30,777 nucleotides of DNA. Origin: a virus. The notes under the pieces were generated by a model, which made no database searches, was not told the origin of the DNA, and saw only the letters and a program-made list of their open reading frames with translations. Positions 14,087 to 23,651 of the stretch are shown one piece after another. Position 1 is the stretch's first letter. Each line of letters opens with the position of its first letter. The translations under genes and the position numbers were made by a program. The stretch spans positions 1 through 30,777 of the IMG/VR virus record IMGVR_UViG_3300025849_002387, one strand, 5' to 3'.

Positions 14087-15517
14087 ATGGCAACATCATT
14101 AACCCCACAATTTGGTTCAATCCAGCCGTCTCAAAAACAACAGACGTTGGATACCAATTATTTACAATTTAACGATCCAGCTGGAGCTGACTTTAGTTCT
14201 TTTGCTCAACAATATCTTCCTGAGATTTATGAGCAAGAAGTAGAGCGTTACGGAAACCGTACACTTTCTGGATTCTTACGAATGGTAGGCGCTGAAATGC
14301 CTATGACATCTGATCAAGTTATTTGGTCTGAACAAAATAGATTACACGTAGCTTATGACAGTGCTACTTTTGCAGTAGCAGCTGGACCACCAGCTGTTTC
14401 TACTATCACAGTTCTTGCAGCTGACACTAACGTTATTTCTGTTGGTGACACTGTAGTTGTTTTAGATGATAACGGAGCTGAAGCTAAATGTTACGTTAGC
14501 GCTAGTACAACTGGTCTTGGTGGTAACATCGTAGTAGAGCCTTATACTTCTACTGATTTAACTGCTGCTGGATTAGTAGGAACCGTTAAAGTATTCGTTT
14601 ATGGTTCTGAATATGACAAAGGATCACAAACTCCTAACTACAACAGCATTCAGCCAGCTTTTACTTCTTACTCTAACACTCCAATTATCATTAGAAGCCA
14701 GTACCAAGTAAATGGTTCTGACATGGCTCAGATCGGTTGGGTTGAGATTGCTACTGAAGACGGATCTTCTGGATACTTATGGTATTTAAAAGCTGAATCT
14801 GAAACTCGTTTACGTTTTGAGGATTACTTAGAAATGTCTGTAGTTGAAGGTGAAATTGCTGCTGCAGGTTCTGCCGCTTTAACAGCTAGCTCGAAAAAAG
14901 GTACTCAAGGTCTTTTTGCAGCTATCAAAGATAGAGGTAATGAGATGGTAGGATTTGCTCCGACAGCAGGTACTGTAGATGATTTTGACGATATCTTAAG
15001 AAACTTAGACACTCAAGGAGCTATTGAAGAAAACATGTTATTCTTAAACAGAGATATGACTTTAGCCTTTGACGATATGCTTGCTGGTCTTTCTTCTGGA
15101 GCTGATGGTGGTACTGCTTATGGATTGTTTGAAAACTCTGAGGACATGGCTTTAAATCTTGGATTTAGCGGTTTCCGTAGAGGATCTTACGACTTTTATA
15201 AGACTGACTGGAAATACTTAAACGATGCTTCAACACGTGGTGGGTTCACAAACACTGCTGCTATTGAAGGTGTTTTAATTCCAGCTGGAACTTCAACAGT
15301 ATACGATCAAGTATTAGGTACAAACATCAGACGTCCATTCTTACACGTACGATACAGAGCTTCTCAAGCTGATGATCGTCGTATGAAGTCTTGGTTGACT
15401 GGTTCAGCAGGAGGTGCTTTCACATCTGACTTAGATGCGATGCAAGTTAACTTCTTATCTGAAAGATGTTTAGTTACTCAAGCTGCTAACAATTTTGTTA
15501 TTTTTACTGCAGTGTAA
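14087..15517 (+). CDS. Major capsid protein
   Basis: A 476-residue protein with the place (after the scaffold), size and codon bias of the main shell protein. Its codons are the most C/T-balanced of the window (GGT, GCT, AAC, TTC), as expected for a highly expressed gene. The N-terminus is short and flexible, then EIYEQEVERYGNRTLSGFLR (about 44-63), reminiscent of the N-arm/E-loop region of HK97-fold capsids; a beta-rich insert at about 95-175 (AADTNVISVGDTVVVLDDNG) may be a surface domain; the end DLDAMQVNFLSERCLVTQA fits the P-domain helix. No cleavage site is evident. A hairpin terminator lies directly downstream. Confidence 0.87.
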   Translation: MATSLTPQFGSIQPSQKQQTLDTNYLQFNDPAGADFSSFAQQYLPEIYEQEVERYGNRTLSGFLRMVGAEMPMTSDQVIWSEQNRLHVAYDSATFAVAAGPPAVSTITVLAADTNVISVGDTVVVLDDNGAEAKCYVSASTTGLGGNIVVEPYTSTDLTAAGLVGTVKVFVYGSEYDKGSQTPNYNSIQPAFTSYSNTPIIIRSQYQVNGSDMAQIGWVEIATEDGSSGYLWYLKAESETRLRFEDYLEMSVVEGEIAAAGSAALTASSKKGTQGLFAAIKDRGNEMVGFAPTAGTVDDFDDILRNLDTQGAIEENMLFLNRDMTLAFDDMLAGLSSGADGGTAYGLFENSEDMALNLGFSGFRRGSYDFYKTDWKYLNDASTRGGFTNTAAIEGVLIPAGTSTVYDQVLGTNIRRPFLHVRYRASQADDRRMKSWLTGSAGGAFTSDLDAMQVNFLSERCLVTQAANNFVIFTAV

Positions 15518-15535
15518 AGTAAATTAATGTAATTC

Positions 15536-15570
15536 TTACCCTCGTTGAAATGACGGGGGTAATTATTACT
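15536..15570 (+). terminator. Rho-independent terminator after the capsid gene
   Basis: A 10-bp stem (TTACCCTCGT at 15536-15545 pairing with ACGGGGGTAA at 15553-15562, one G-T wobble) closes a 7-nt loop and is followed by TTATTACTT, a T-rich tract. It lies 19 nt after the capsid stop and would limit read-through into the next gene. Confidence 0.78.
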
Positions 15571-15629
15571 TTTATATGACATTAGCCCCTTACTAGTTAT
15601 ATACTATGGCTATTGTCACAATTTTAAAC

Positions 15630-15651
15630 TATTTAATTATATTATATTATG
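15630..15651 (+). promoter_or_regulatory. 22-nt AT leader at the gene after the capsid protein
   Basis: The second copy of the 22-mer described at 12862. It forms the end of the 131-nt gap 15518-15648, the largest gap in the window; 15571-15629 holds no further recognisable element, but an unrecognised promoter would be expected after the terminator. Confidence 0.5.
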
Positions 15652-16473
15652 GCTAAAAAAGCTACAGCAGAAACAATTGAGGTTGCACCTCAAAAGGAAA
15701 TTGTAACACAAGTTACTACTTCGGTAAAACCCACAAAACCAACGTGGGAAATTAAAGATAGAGTTTACTATTTGAATAAAAACAAAAAACCACTATCATA
15801 TACAATACCAACCAGGCATTCTAGAAAAACACCGTTACTATACTTTGACAAAAAAACAGGTGAACAAAAAGAAATTAGATATGCTACAAATCAAAACTCT
15901 GTATTTGTTGATGAACAAAAAGGTGAGGTTACAATGGGGCACATTGTCTTTAGAGACGGTGATTTAAGAGTTCCAAAAGAAAAGCAAAATCTTCAAAAAT
16001 TATTATCTTTATACCACCCTTTAAAAGGCAAGGTATATGAAGAGTTTAGCGCTGTAGAAGTAGCTATTGAACAATTAGATGTTTTAGATTTACAACTTGA
16101 CGCTATGAATCTAGCGAAACAAATTGACATTGATCAAGCTGAAGCTATTCTAAGAGTTGAGTTAGGATCTAAAGTTGATTTAATAAGTTCAAAAGAACTT
16201 AAAAGAGATACATTACTATTTGCTAGAAACAATCCAAAGTTGTTTATTCAATTGGTTCATGATGAAAATGTTCAACTAAGAAATGTTGCTATTAAAGCAG
16301 CTGAAAGTGGGATAATTAATTTATCTCAAGATCAAAGAACATTTACATGGGCATCAAACGGTAGAAAGTTAATGAACGTACCATTTGATGAAAACCCTTA
16401 TTCTGCATTTGCGGCTTTCTTAAAAACAGACGAAGGTGTAGAAATCTATAAGTCTATAGATAAAAAACTATAA
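15649..16473 (+). CDS. Conserved-type virion-cluster protein of unknown function
   Basis: A 274-residue protein between the capsid and connector genes. After a disordered head it has a beta region (YTIPTRHSRKTPLLYFDKKT 51-70, QKEIRYATNQNSVFVDEQKG) with a basic patch, then a helical middle (about 115-215, with EQLDVLDLQLDAMNLAKQID) and a conserved-looking tail LSQDQRTFTWASNGRKLMNV (225-244) followed by PFDENPYSAFAAFLKTDEG. I recall similar proteins in marine phages at this position, without a known function. It may be a head-completion, decoration or head-tail joining protein. It sits between two terminators, so is likely expressed at its own level. Confidence 0.7.
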   Translation: MAKKATAETIEVAPQKEIVTQVTTSVKPTKPTWEIKDRVYYLNKNKKPLSYTIPTRHSRKTPLLYFDKKTGEQKEIRYATNQNSVFVDEQKGEVTMGHIVFRDGDLRVPKEKQNLQKLLSLYHPLKGKVYEEFSAVEVAIEQLDVLDLQLDAMNLAKQIDIDQAEAILRVELGSKVDLISSKELKRDTLLFARNNPKLFIQLVHDENVQLRNVAIKAAESGIINLSQDQRTFTWASNGRKLMNVPFDENPYSAFAAFLKTDEGVEIYKSIDKKL

Positions 16474-16492
16474 AAACAGGTAATACTAATAT

Positions 16493-16518
16493 AGGGCTCG
16501 TTAACTCGGGCCTTTTAT
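16493..16518 (+). terminator. Rho-independent terminator after the gene at 15649
   Basis: An 8-bp stem (AGGGCTCG at 16493-16500 with CGGGCCTT at 16507-16514, two wobble pairs) around a 6-nt loop TTAACT, followed by TTATTATA. Together with the terminator at 15536 it brackets the gene at 15649. Confidence 0.72.
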
Positions 16519-16534
16519 TATAACAAAACATAAT

Positions 16535-17524
16535 ATGGCAGTAAACGTAAATACGGTATATCAAACCGTTCTTTTAATTTTAAATAAAGAACAGAGAGGT
16601 TATATAACTCCTCAAGAGTTTAATAATATTGCTAATCAAGTACAGCTAGAGATATTTAACTCGTATTTTCCAGACGGAGACCAGGCCAATAGAAAAAACC
16701 AGAATAATACACAGAATGATACTGAGTTTTATAATTCTTTTAACACTCAAGACTCTAGGTTAGATCCATTTAAGCTTACTACATCAGAGTTTGTTTATGA
16801 TGCTGGTAGAAATTCTTGGACATACCCATCAGATTCACTACCTATATCTAAATTAGGTTCAGTGTATTGTAATTACAATAACGCAAGCTACAAAGAAGCT
16901 GATAGACTTTCTCATAAACAATACAGATTAACCTCCGCGTCAAAATTAACAAGTCCCACTAAAAATCATCCAATATACAATGTTTCTTATACAGAAACTA
17001 ATTTTGAGCAAACAATAAATCTTAGTAGTTATCCTGGAGGTAATTTATTGAATTTTCCAGCAAACTCAAATATATCAACAAATAGTGGCGTGTATAATAA
17101 AACGCAAGGTATAAGCTATGGAACAGTTAGCTCTATATTGTCTGTAACGCCGGTTACACAAGTTCAAGTAACAGAAAACTTAACTATACTACCAACTCCA
17201 CCTGGTTTAGCGGATGAAATATTAATAACAAATCCTAATGACGTTAGCTTGTATCCTAGCTTATTTATAGATCCAAAACCAAATTCAATAGAAGTTTCTA
17301 CGGTAAAATCACCTACAATGGTAACATGGAGCTATCAAGTTCAAAGCAATGGATCTTATTTGTACAACGCTAGTAACTCTGTAGATTTTCAACTTGTTCA
17401 AGATGAGAAATCAAGAGTTATATTGGAAATACTTAAATACTGTGGTGTATTAATTAGAGAACCTGAAATAGCGCAGCAAGCAGCCCAAGCTGAAGCAGCT
17501 ATAGAAGTTAATGAAAAATCTTAA
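16535..17524 (+). CDS. Putative head-tail connector (ring) protein 1
   Basis: A 329-residue protein. Residues 1-45 (NTVYQTVLLILNKEQRGYITP, then FNNIANQVQLEIFNSYF) form a helical N-terminus of a type I recall from ring/connector proteins of crAss-like and related podoviruses; the middle is beta-rich and Asn/Thr/Ser-rich; the C-terminus returns to helix (QDEKSRVILEILKYCGVLIREPEIAQQAAQAEAAI), which would pack against the next ring. It lies right before a second connector gene, 6 nt apart. It would join the portal ring to the short tail. Exact ring number cannot be set from sequence. Confidence 0.68.
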   Translation: MAVNVNTVYQTVLLILNKEQRGYITPQEFNNIANQVQLEIFNSYFPDGDQANRKNQNNTQNDTEFYNSFNTQDSRLDPFKLTTSEFVYDAGRNSWTYPSDSLPISKLGSVYCNYNNASYKEADRLSHKQYRLTSASKLTSPTKNHPIYNVSYTETNFEQTINLSSYPGGNLLNFPANSNISTNSGVYNKTQGISYGTVSSILSVTPVTQVQVTENLTILPTPPGLADEILITNPNDVSLYPSLFIDPKPNSIEVSTVKSPTMVTWSYQVQSNGSYLYNASNSVDFQLVQDEKSRVILEILKYCGVLIREPEIAQQAAQAEAAIEVNEKS

Positions 17525-17530
17525 TAAACT

Positions 17531-18745
17531 ATGTCATTGATAACAGAAACTAACCAGCAATATTACCAAGGCGCTCAACCTTTTTTAACAACTACTACAG
17601 GAATTGGGCAGAGCTTTATAACTACATTTAATACAAATCTAGTTCTTGGCTCTTACGATCCAACAGACGTTGATTATGCTTTAAATAACTTTAAACTATA
17701 TTTTAGCGCAACAGGTTTGCCAGGTGACTGGGTGGAATATACTTCAGCTTATACCGTAGCTAATAACACTATAACAGTAACTGGATCTTTAAATCAAAAT
17801 GAGTATTTAGTTGTTCAGTTAAAAACATTAAGCGGTGGTAACTACGGAAGTCAAGATGCTTTTGGTGATACTGTAGAAGAAAACTACGGCGGCTATGAGT
17901 ATATATCACTTAACGATGCTATAGACAATTTTATGATTGGTTACGTCGGTGATGGTAAAATAATACAAAAAGTTAAAAAATCTGATGTTTTGTTTTTTGC
18001 TAAAAGATCTTTACAAGAATTTAGCTATGATACTTTAAGAAGTGTGCATTCACAAGAGTTAACAGTTCCAGCGTCGCTTAGTGTTCCACTACCGCAAGAT
18101 TATGTTAACCACGTTAAAATATCTAGGATAGATGAGTTAGGTGTAAAAAGACCTATATATCCTGTAAACAATTTAACAACAAATCCATACAGTCTTCCAG
18201 TTCAAGATGTTTCAGGAGTACCAGTTCAAGATAACTTTGGAGAAAATATACAAGGAACATCGATAACAGAGAGTAGATTTAATAACGCTAACCTAGGTTT
18301 ATTAAATTTAAACTTTTTAAACAATTCAGATGATTTCGCTTATTGGTGGAATTTATATGGTTACGAAGGTTCTTATACCGGTGGTATTTATGGTTTAGAT
18401 CCTCAATATGCAAATCCAAATGGGTGGTACAGCGTAAACAGAAGAGAAGGTAAAATGTCTTTTTCAAACCAACTAGTAAATAGTATAGTTGTGATAGAGT
18501 ATATATCTGACGGTTTATCAACTGACTTGGACACTAAGGTTCCTAAGTTGGCAGAAGATGCTCTATATGCATCTATATTGTATAATATAGTATCTGTTAG
18601 ATCAAATCAAAACCCAAATGATGTAATGAGGTTGAAGAGAGATAAAAGCGCTAAACTTAGAAATGCTAAGATTAGATTATCAAATATAAAACTAGATGAA
18701 ATAACTCAAGTAATGAGAGGTAAGTCTAAGTGGATAAAACACTAA
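17531..18745 (+). CDS. Putative connector/adaptor (ring) protein 2
   Basis: A 404-residue protein. The N-terminal 110 residues are beta-rich (YFSATGLPGDWVEYTSAYTV); from about 130 a helical block DAIDNFMIGYVGDGKIIQKV, then KKSDVLFFAKRSLQEFSYDT, SQELTVPASLSVPLPQDYVN and HVKISRIDELGVKRPIYPVN. That chain, plus the C-terminal KLRNAKIRLSNIKLDEITQV and MRGKSKWIKH, matches a widespread adaptor/tail-tubular family of short-tailed Bacteroidota and marine phages from memory. The insert around residues 210-300 (Tyr/Asn/Gly-rich) is loop-like. It ends six bases before the large tail gene. Confidence 0.75.
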   Translation: MSLITETNQQYYQGAQPFLTTTTGIGQSFITTFNTNLVLGSYDPTDVDYALNNFKLYFSATGLPGDWVEYTSAYTVANNTITVTGSLNQNEYLVVQLKTLSGGNYGSQDAFGDTVEENYGGYEYISLNDAIDNFMIGYVGDGKIIQKVKKSDVLFFAKRSLQEFSYDTLRSVHSQELTVPASLSVPLPQDYVNHVKISRIDELGVKRPIYPVNNLTTNPYSLPVQDVSGVPVQDNFGENIQGTSITESRFNNANLGLLNLNFLNNSDDFAYWWNLYGYEGSYTGGIYGLDPQYANPNGWYSVNRREGKMSFSNQLVNSIVVIEYISDGLSTDLDTKVPKLAEDALYASILYNIVSVRSNQNPNDVMRLKRDKSAKLRNAKIRLSNIKLDEITQVMRGKSKWIKH

Positions 18746-18751
18746 AATAAA

Positions 18752-21700
18752 ATGCCAGAAATTAATAATAATTTTCTCAGATCTAAAATGAACAAAGATC
18801 TTGACGATAGACTAGTTCCTAATGGTGAATATAGAAATGCTTTAGGTGTAAGCATTAGTCAATCAGAAGGACCTAACGTAGGTGCTTTAGAAGTAGTCCT
18901 TGGCAACAAAGACGTTTTTAGCTTAGCTGATGACATGCGGTTTATAGGTAGATTTGACGATGAAATAAATAATACAATTTATTTTCTAGCCACTGATTAT
19001 TCTGGTACCTCAGAAGCGCCTCCGTCTTCAACTCATCAAATCATAAAATGGGTTCAAGGCTCTCCAATTCCTGAAATTCTAGTAGATGGTTATTTTTTAA
19101 ATCTTAGTCAAGAAAATATAATAACTGGCATAAGTTTACTAGAAACACAGTTGTTTTTTACAGACAATAGGAATCAACCTAGAGTTATAGACGTGACAAA
19201 GCCTCTTGGTTATTACACTAAAGAAGAGCATGTGTCTGTAGCTAAGTTTTCTCCATATGAATCTATAAGTGTTTTGCAATCAAGAACGGAAACCGTTGTT
19301 AGTTCCCCTGCTGTAAATTCTATTGAATTAAGCAGTGTTGGTGGTGCTTCAGATGATGATAGAGTAAAAGTAGGAGATATAATATATAATGTTACGCAAG
19401 GAGCAGAATACGGGCACATTCAAGATGTTGATTACGCGACTAACATAATAGAGAGTGACAAAGACTTGACTGACCCAGACGAACAAGCGCCTGGCTACAC
19501 ATTAGCTAAACCACCAGTTGCTTCAGACGTTATAAGAATATCTAGATCTACAATGTCTGACGAATCTGAAACTCCTAATTGGCCAGGTGATCCTGATTTT
19601 CTTGAAGATAAATTCGCTAGATTTAGTTATAGGTTTAAGTATGACAACAACGAATACTCCCTTGTAGCGCCTTGGACTCAACCTATATTTATACCAAAAC
19701 AATTTGGGTTTTTTTATGAAAAAACAGACAACGAAGAAAATGCTTTTAGAAGCACAGTGTTAAACTGGTTTGACAATAGAGTTAATCAAGTTGGTTTATA
19801 TATACCATTTCCTTCTAACGAACCTGTTATAGATTATAAAATAAAAGAAATAGAGGTTTTATACAAAAAGTCTGACTCTGTTCAACAGCAAGTGTTAGAA
19901 AAAGTACCTATTAGTAAAGTTGCTTTTGATGCGTATAAACCAGAAAAGAATTATTTCAAATACACATACCAGTCTAGAAAACCATATAGAACTTTACCGG
20001 AAAATGTTACTACTAGAGTTTCTGACAAAGTGCCAGTAAGAGCTTTATCTCAAGAAATAATAAGTAATAGAGTAGTTTATGGAAATTTTGATGACAGATG
20101 GGATCCACCTGCTATAGATTACACAACACAGTCTGGTCCTAGAAGCTCTGAGTTTAGTGATGACGTTGCAGAGTACCCTAACCACACGCTTAAGCAAAAT
20201 AGAAATTACACTATTGGAGTCGTTCTTTATGATAAATACGGAAGAGCTTCAAGTGTTATAACATCAAACATACCTGATGTTCCTGGTGATAAAATATCTA
20301 CACTCTACCACAAGTACAAAGAAGAAGGTGATGTTGGTTATGGTGGTTTTACTGGCGTTTACAAAGTTTATGACTGGCTAGGTGATTCGCTTAGAATTAA
20401 CTTCCAAAACCCAATACCAGAGTTTCCTGTAAATAATTATCCAGGTGTTTACGCAGAAGGTACTATTTTCACATTAGACTCGCCTAATACAACTACAATA
20501 ACTACAACTGCCCCGTTCACTTATACTATAGCTGGAGGTGATTTTACAACACAGATGCCAGTTAATAATTATTTAAGAGGCTACAATGTAGATTACACTA
20601 AAATTACAAGTTCCACATTCACTGGTGGTAACACTATTGTTGTAACGGAAAAACAAATAGCTAATATATATGGATATACAGGTGGTTATCCTGGCCTAGG
20701 AACAGAAGAACCTAAGAGAGCATTTAAAATAAACCCTAACGGCTGGTATAGCTTTAGAGTAGTGGTGCAGCAACAAGAACAAGATTATTATAATGTTTAC
20801 TTACCTGGGCTTACAAATGGTTTTCCTTGGGACGGTGAAAAAATAGTTAATCCCTCTCTTGGCTCAAGCATTCCTTTAAATGAGCTTTTTCCACAAAATG
20901 TTAACAGAATATTAACAACTTCTTTAATATCTGATAACATAAATAAAATACCAAGAGATTTATCAGAGGTTGGGCCAGATCAAGAACAGTACAGATCCAG
21001 CAGTACAAAACTATTTTTAAGAGTTAAAAACACTGATAGATTATTTGATATCACAAGAACAGCTACTGGTACTGGTTATACAGATGCTATTGATTTACCT
21101 ACTTTCACCCTCACTGGTGTTGGCGTTGGATTAAGAGTTAGTATAACGACGATTGCTGGTGCTGTTGACACTGTAGGAATATATGAAATTGGATACGGCT
21201 ATAAAGATGGTGATGAAGTAGAAATAATTGGAACTGGAGCAGCTGCAGGGGCAAGGGCGGTGTTAACATCTGAAGATAAAAGAAATCAACTATATTTTCC
21301 AAATAGAACAGATCATTATGTAGCTCAAATAGGTAAACTACAAGAAATGCTAGACGCTAACGGCATTAATGATGTTACTAGTCTTCTTTATGATTACATT
21401 CCTTTTGATGGTTATTATTCTTCTGAAAGTAATCCATTTGTAGCTATAATAGAATTAAATAATACAGAGCCCGCTGGAGTAACTTGGCAACAGTGGTTTT
21501 CGAATAGACCTACACTACCTAGACTATCTATTTACGAAACAGAACCTTTTGAATCAGTTCTTGATATATACTGGGAAACTAGTACAAATGGTTTAATATC
21601 TGATCTTAATGATTTAATATTAACTACTTTTGACGGCGTTTTTGGTTTAACTGAATTTTCTACTAATTTTATAGAAAGCATAGACTACGCTAGTGCTCCA

Positions 21701-23620
21701 CAAGCTGTAACAGATGTGTTTTATGCAATAGATTCAACTGGTGGTAATGCTTCAGGTTTTGTTATAGATATAATCGAAGTTACAGACGGCGATGGAACTA
21801 TAATTCAGACGCAGTCAACACCAGCGGCTGATAAAACATTTACTATTCAACAAACTACTTTTCCAAGTGGAGATGAACTTGAAATATATTGTCAAAAGAA
21901 TTTTACCTTTACGGACACGAGTCACGTTGTTGATCAATATACAGTAAAAATGCAGTTCACACTCGCTGGGGAAACAACTATTCAACAAAGAATCATACGG
22001 CTGCAAAATGATTTTCCATTTTTTCAATTAACAGGCACAACGATCGCCACAGATTTATACGAAGTATTAGACACTGATAAAGATGTATCGCCTGTTGTTG
22101 CTTTATATAACGGGTCAGAACCCGATTCAGATCCAATTGCTGAAAATAAAATAGTTCAGCTTAATTTTGAAATAGTAGATGAACGAAGAGTTTTCCCTGG
22201 ACAGTCAATTGACACAAATATATTCACTGTAGATCCTATAACTTTTGATTCAGCAACTCAAAATGGTCAATCGTACTTAAGAGTTAACGAAACATTAACA
22301 ACTCCAGGTGAGCAATACTCGATGACATTAAGAGCTACTGACGCATCACAAGGAGTTGGATTTTTGTTATACGAAAGAACAATACAAGTCAATATAGGAG
22401 ATGGCCCCAAGTTTTTTGGTGGTCCTGGCGCAGTAATAAAATCTGCAGCAGAATCGGCTGGTAATTGGACTTGTGGAGGTTCGCAATCACCTGTTAGAAA
22501 TTTTAATGTATTTGATGGATTTTTAAGAGATGGAAATCCTGGGTGTACAGTTGGTTGTTGGGATAACGCTAACAATCCAATACCTGGTTATTATAGTAAC
22601 CCTTTCCCACCGCAGCAATACCAAATACCCGAAGCAGAGTCTAAAATATCTGGCCAATACCAAGTTCAAAACATAAATACACAACAAACGGATTTACAAG
22701 CAGAAGTAATATCTAGCATAGTAAATCCTGGAACTGGTTATGTAGAGGGAACACAACTTAATGTTAATGGTGGATCTGGTTTAAATATGACAGTAAATAT
22801 AACATCGGTGGATGGTAGTGGCGGTATTACTGGTGTTGAAATAGCAAATTCTGGAACTTTAGCTCCACCATTTGGTACTGGACCAACCGGATATGTAAAT
22901 GGTGATATAGTAACTGTTATTCAAGTTGGTTCTGGAAATAACGCAGAGTTAGAATTAGATGGAGGTATTACTTCTAATGCTTTTGTTGTGTCATATGAAG
23001 TTATTACTCCATTTGTACTTAATAATGGTAATGATTTTCAATTCAGCCCGGTCGGTACAGCTCTAAAAGAAGACTTTGAAATAATACACAAATATAGAGC
23101 AAATTCAAATTTATGTGATGGTAGTGATCCTCTAGTGAGCTTTAGCCCAGACTTCAATTGGGCAACTGCAACTGGTGGTGATAGAAAAAAGGGTTACCTT
23201 ACATTCAGCTACACAAATACCGCAAATAACTCTGCATCAATAGAGCATGTTATAACAAATATATTTAAGGAATCTCAAAAAAACGCTTCAACTCTAGATA
23301 ATATTGCAGGTGGACCTCAAGGGTTTTGTGGAACAGTAGATAAAGATCATCCAAGAATTCAAGGTACTATATATTTTAAAATAAAATTAAAAGCGTATGA
23401 TCCAACAGGTAAAGTTTTTGGTTCTACAACAAACCCTGGTTCTTTAACGGGTTGGGATTACTATGACGATAACAAGGTATTAGCTGAAGACACTTTAGGT
23501 ATGGTGTTTAGTGACATGCAAGGTTCTTGGAATTTTAGCACCTACGGGTGCCAATTGGGTATTAACGATCCGAGGTTTTCAAAAATTGTGGATTGTGGTT
23601 CCCAAAATTCTTGTGTGTAA
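18752..23620 (+). CDS. Large tail nozzle/stabilisation-type protein
   Basis: A 1622-residue virion protein. The N-terminus SKMNKDLDDRLVPNGEYRNA (about 11-30), RFSYRFKYDNNEYSLVAPWT near 290 and RNYTIGVVLYDKYGRASSVI near 485 are patterns I recall from nozzle, muzzle or stabilisation proteins of podoviruses, which bear a beta-propeller closing the tail (as T7 gp12). The C-terminal half adds Ig- or cadherin-like beta segments (about 1000-1240) and two copies of a GTGY...GD unit (about 771-832 and 1322-1395), probably surface-exposed and maybe glycan-contacting. A Cys-rich bit CTVGCWDNANN lies near 1265. It is larger than its relatives usually are, owing to the insertions. The next gene completes the tail. 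Confidence 0.75.
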   Translation: MPEINNNFLRSKMNKDLDDRLVPNGEYRNALGVSISQSEGPNVGALEVVLGNKDVFSLADDMRFIGRFDDEINNTIYFLATDYSGTSEAPPSSTHQIIKWVQGSPIPEILVDGYFLNLSQENIITGISLLETQLFFTDNRNQPRVIDVTKPLGYYTKEEHVSVAKFSPYESISVLQSRTETVVSSPAVNSIELSSVGGASDDDRVKVGDIIYNVTQGAEYGHIQDVDYATNIIESDKDLTDPDEQAPGYTLAKPPVASDVIRISRSTMSDESETPNWPGDPDFLEDKFARFSYRFKYDNNEYSLVAPWTQPIFIPKQFGFFYEKTDNEENAFRSTVLNWFDNRVNQVGLYIPFPSNEPVIDYKIKEIEVLYKKSDSVQQQVLEKVPISKVAFDAYKPEKNYFKYTYQSRKPYRTLPENVTTRVSDKVPVRALSQEIISNRVVYGNFDDRWDPPAIDYTTQSGPRSSEFSDDVAEYPNHTLKQNRNYTIGVVLYDKYGRASSVITSNIPDVPGDKISTLYHKYKEEGDVGYGGFTGVYKVYDWLGDSLRINFQNPIPEFPVNNYPGVYAEGTIFTLDSPNTTTITTTAPFTYTIAGGDFTTQMPVNNYLRGYNVDYTKITSSTFTGGNTIVVTEKQIANIYGYTGGYPGLGTEEPKRAFKINPNGWYSFRVVVQQQEQDYYNVYLPGLTNGFPWDGEKIVNPSLGSSIPLNELFPQNVNRILTTSLISDNINKIPRDLSEVGPDQEQYRSSSTKLFLRVKNTDRLFDITRTATGTGYTDAIDLPTFTLTGVGVGLRVSITTIAGAVDTVGIYEIGYGYKDGDEVEIIGTGAAAGARAVLTSEDKRNQLYFPNRTDHYVAQIGKLQEMLDANGINDVTSLLYDYIPFDGYYSSESNPFVAIIELNNTEPAGVTWQQWFSNRPTLPRLSIYETEPFESVLDIYWETSTNGLISDLNDLILTTFDGVFGLTEFSTNFIESIDYASAPQAVTDVFYAIDSTGGNASGFVIDIIEVTDGDGTIIQTQSTPAADKTFTIQQTTFPSGDELEIYCQKNFTFTDTSHVVDQYTVKMQFTLAGETTIQQRIIRLQNDFPFFQLTGTTIATDLYEVLDTDKDVSPVVALYNGSEPDSDPIAENKIVQLNFEIVDERRVFPGQSIDTNIFTVDPITFDSATQNGQSYLRVNETLTTPGEQYSMTLRATDASQGVGFLLYERTIQVNIGDGPKFFGGPGAVIKSAAESAGNWTCGGSQSPVRNFNVFDGFLRDGNPGCTVGCWDNANNPIPGYYSNPFPPQQYQIPEAESKISGQYQVQNINTQQTDLQAEVISSIVNPGTGYVEGTQLNVNGGSGLNMTVNITSVDGSGGITGVEIANSGTLAPPFGTGPTGYVNGDIVTVIQVGSGNNAELELDGGITSNAFVVSYEVITPFVLNNGNDFQFSPVGTALKEDFEIIHKYRANSNLCDGSDPLVSFSPDFNWATATGGDRKKGYLTFSYTNTANNSASIEHVITNIFKESQKNASTLDNIAGGPQGFCGTVDKDHPRIQGTIYFKIKLKAYDPTGKVFGSTTNPGSLTGWDYYDDNKVLAEDTLGMVFSDMQGSWNFSTYGCQLGINDPRFSKIVDCGSQNSCV

Positions 23621-23651
23621 TTTTAAGGTATAATAAGTAACTATAAAAAAT

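Noticed and set aside
15606-15656. Mini frame ATG GCT ATT GTC in the 131-nt gap, reading into the next gene
   Set aside because: Sixteen codons that run over the shared AT leader and overlap the real start; probably chance in AT-rich DNA.
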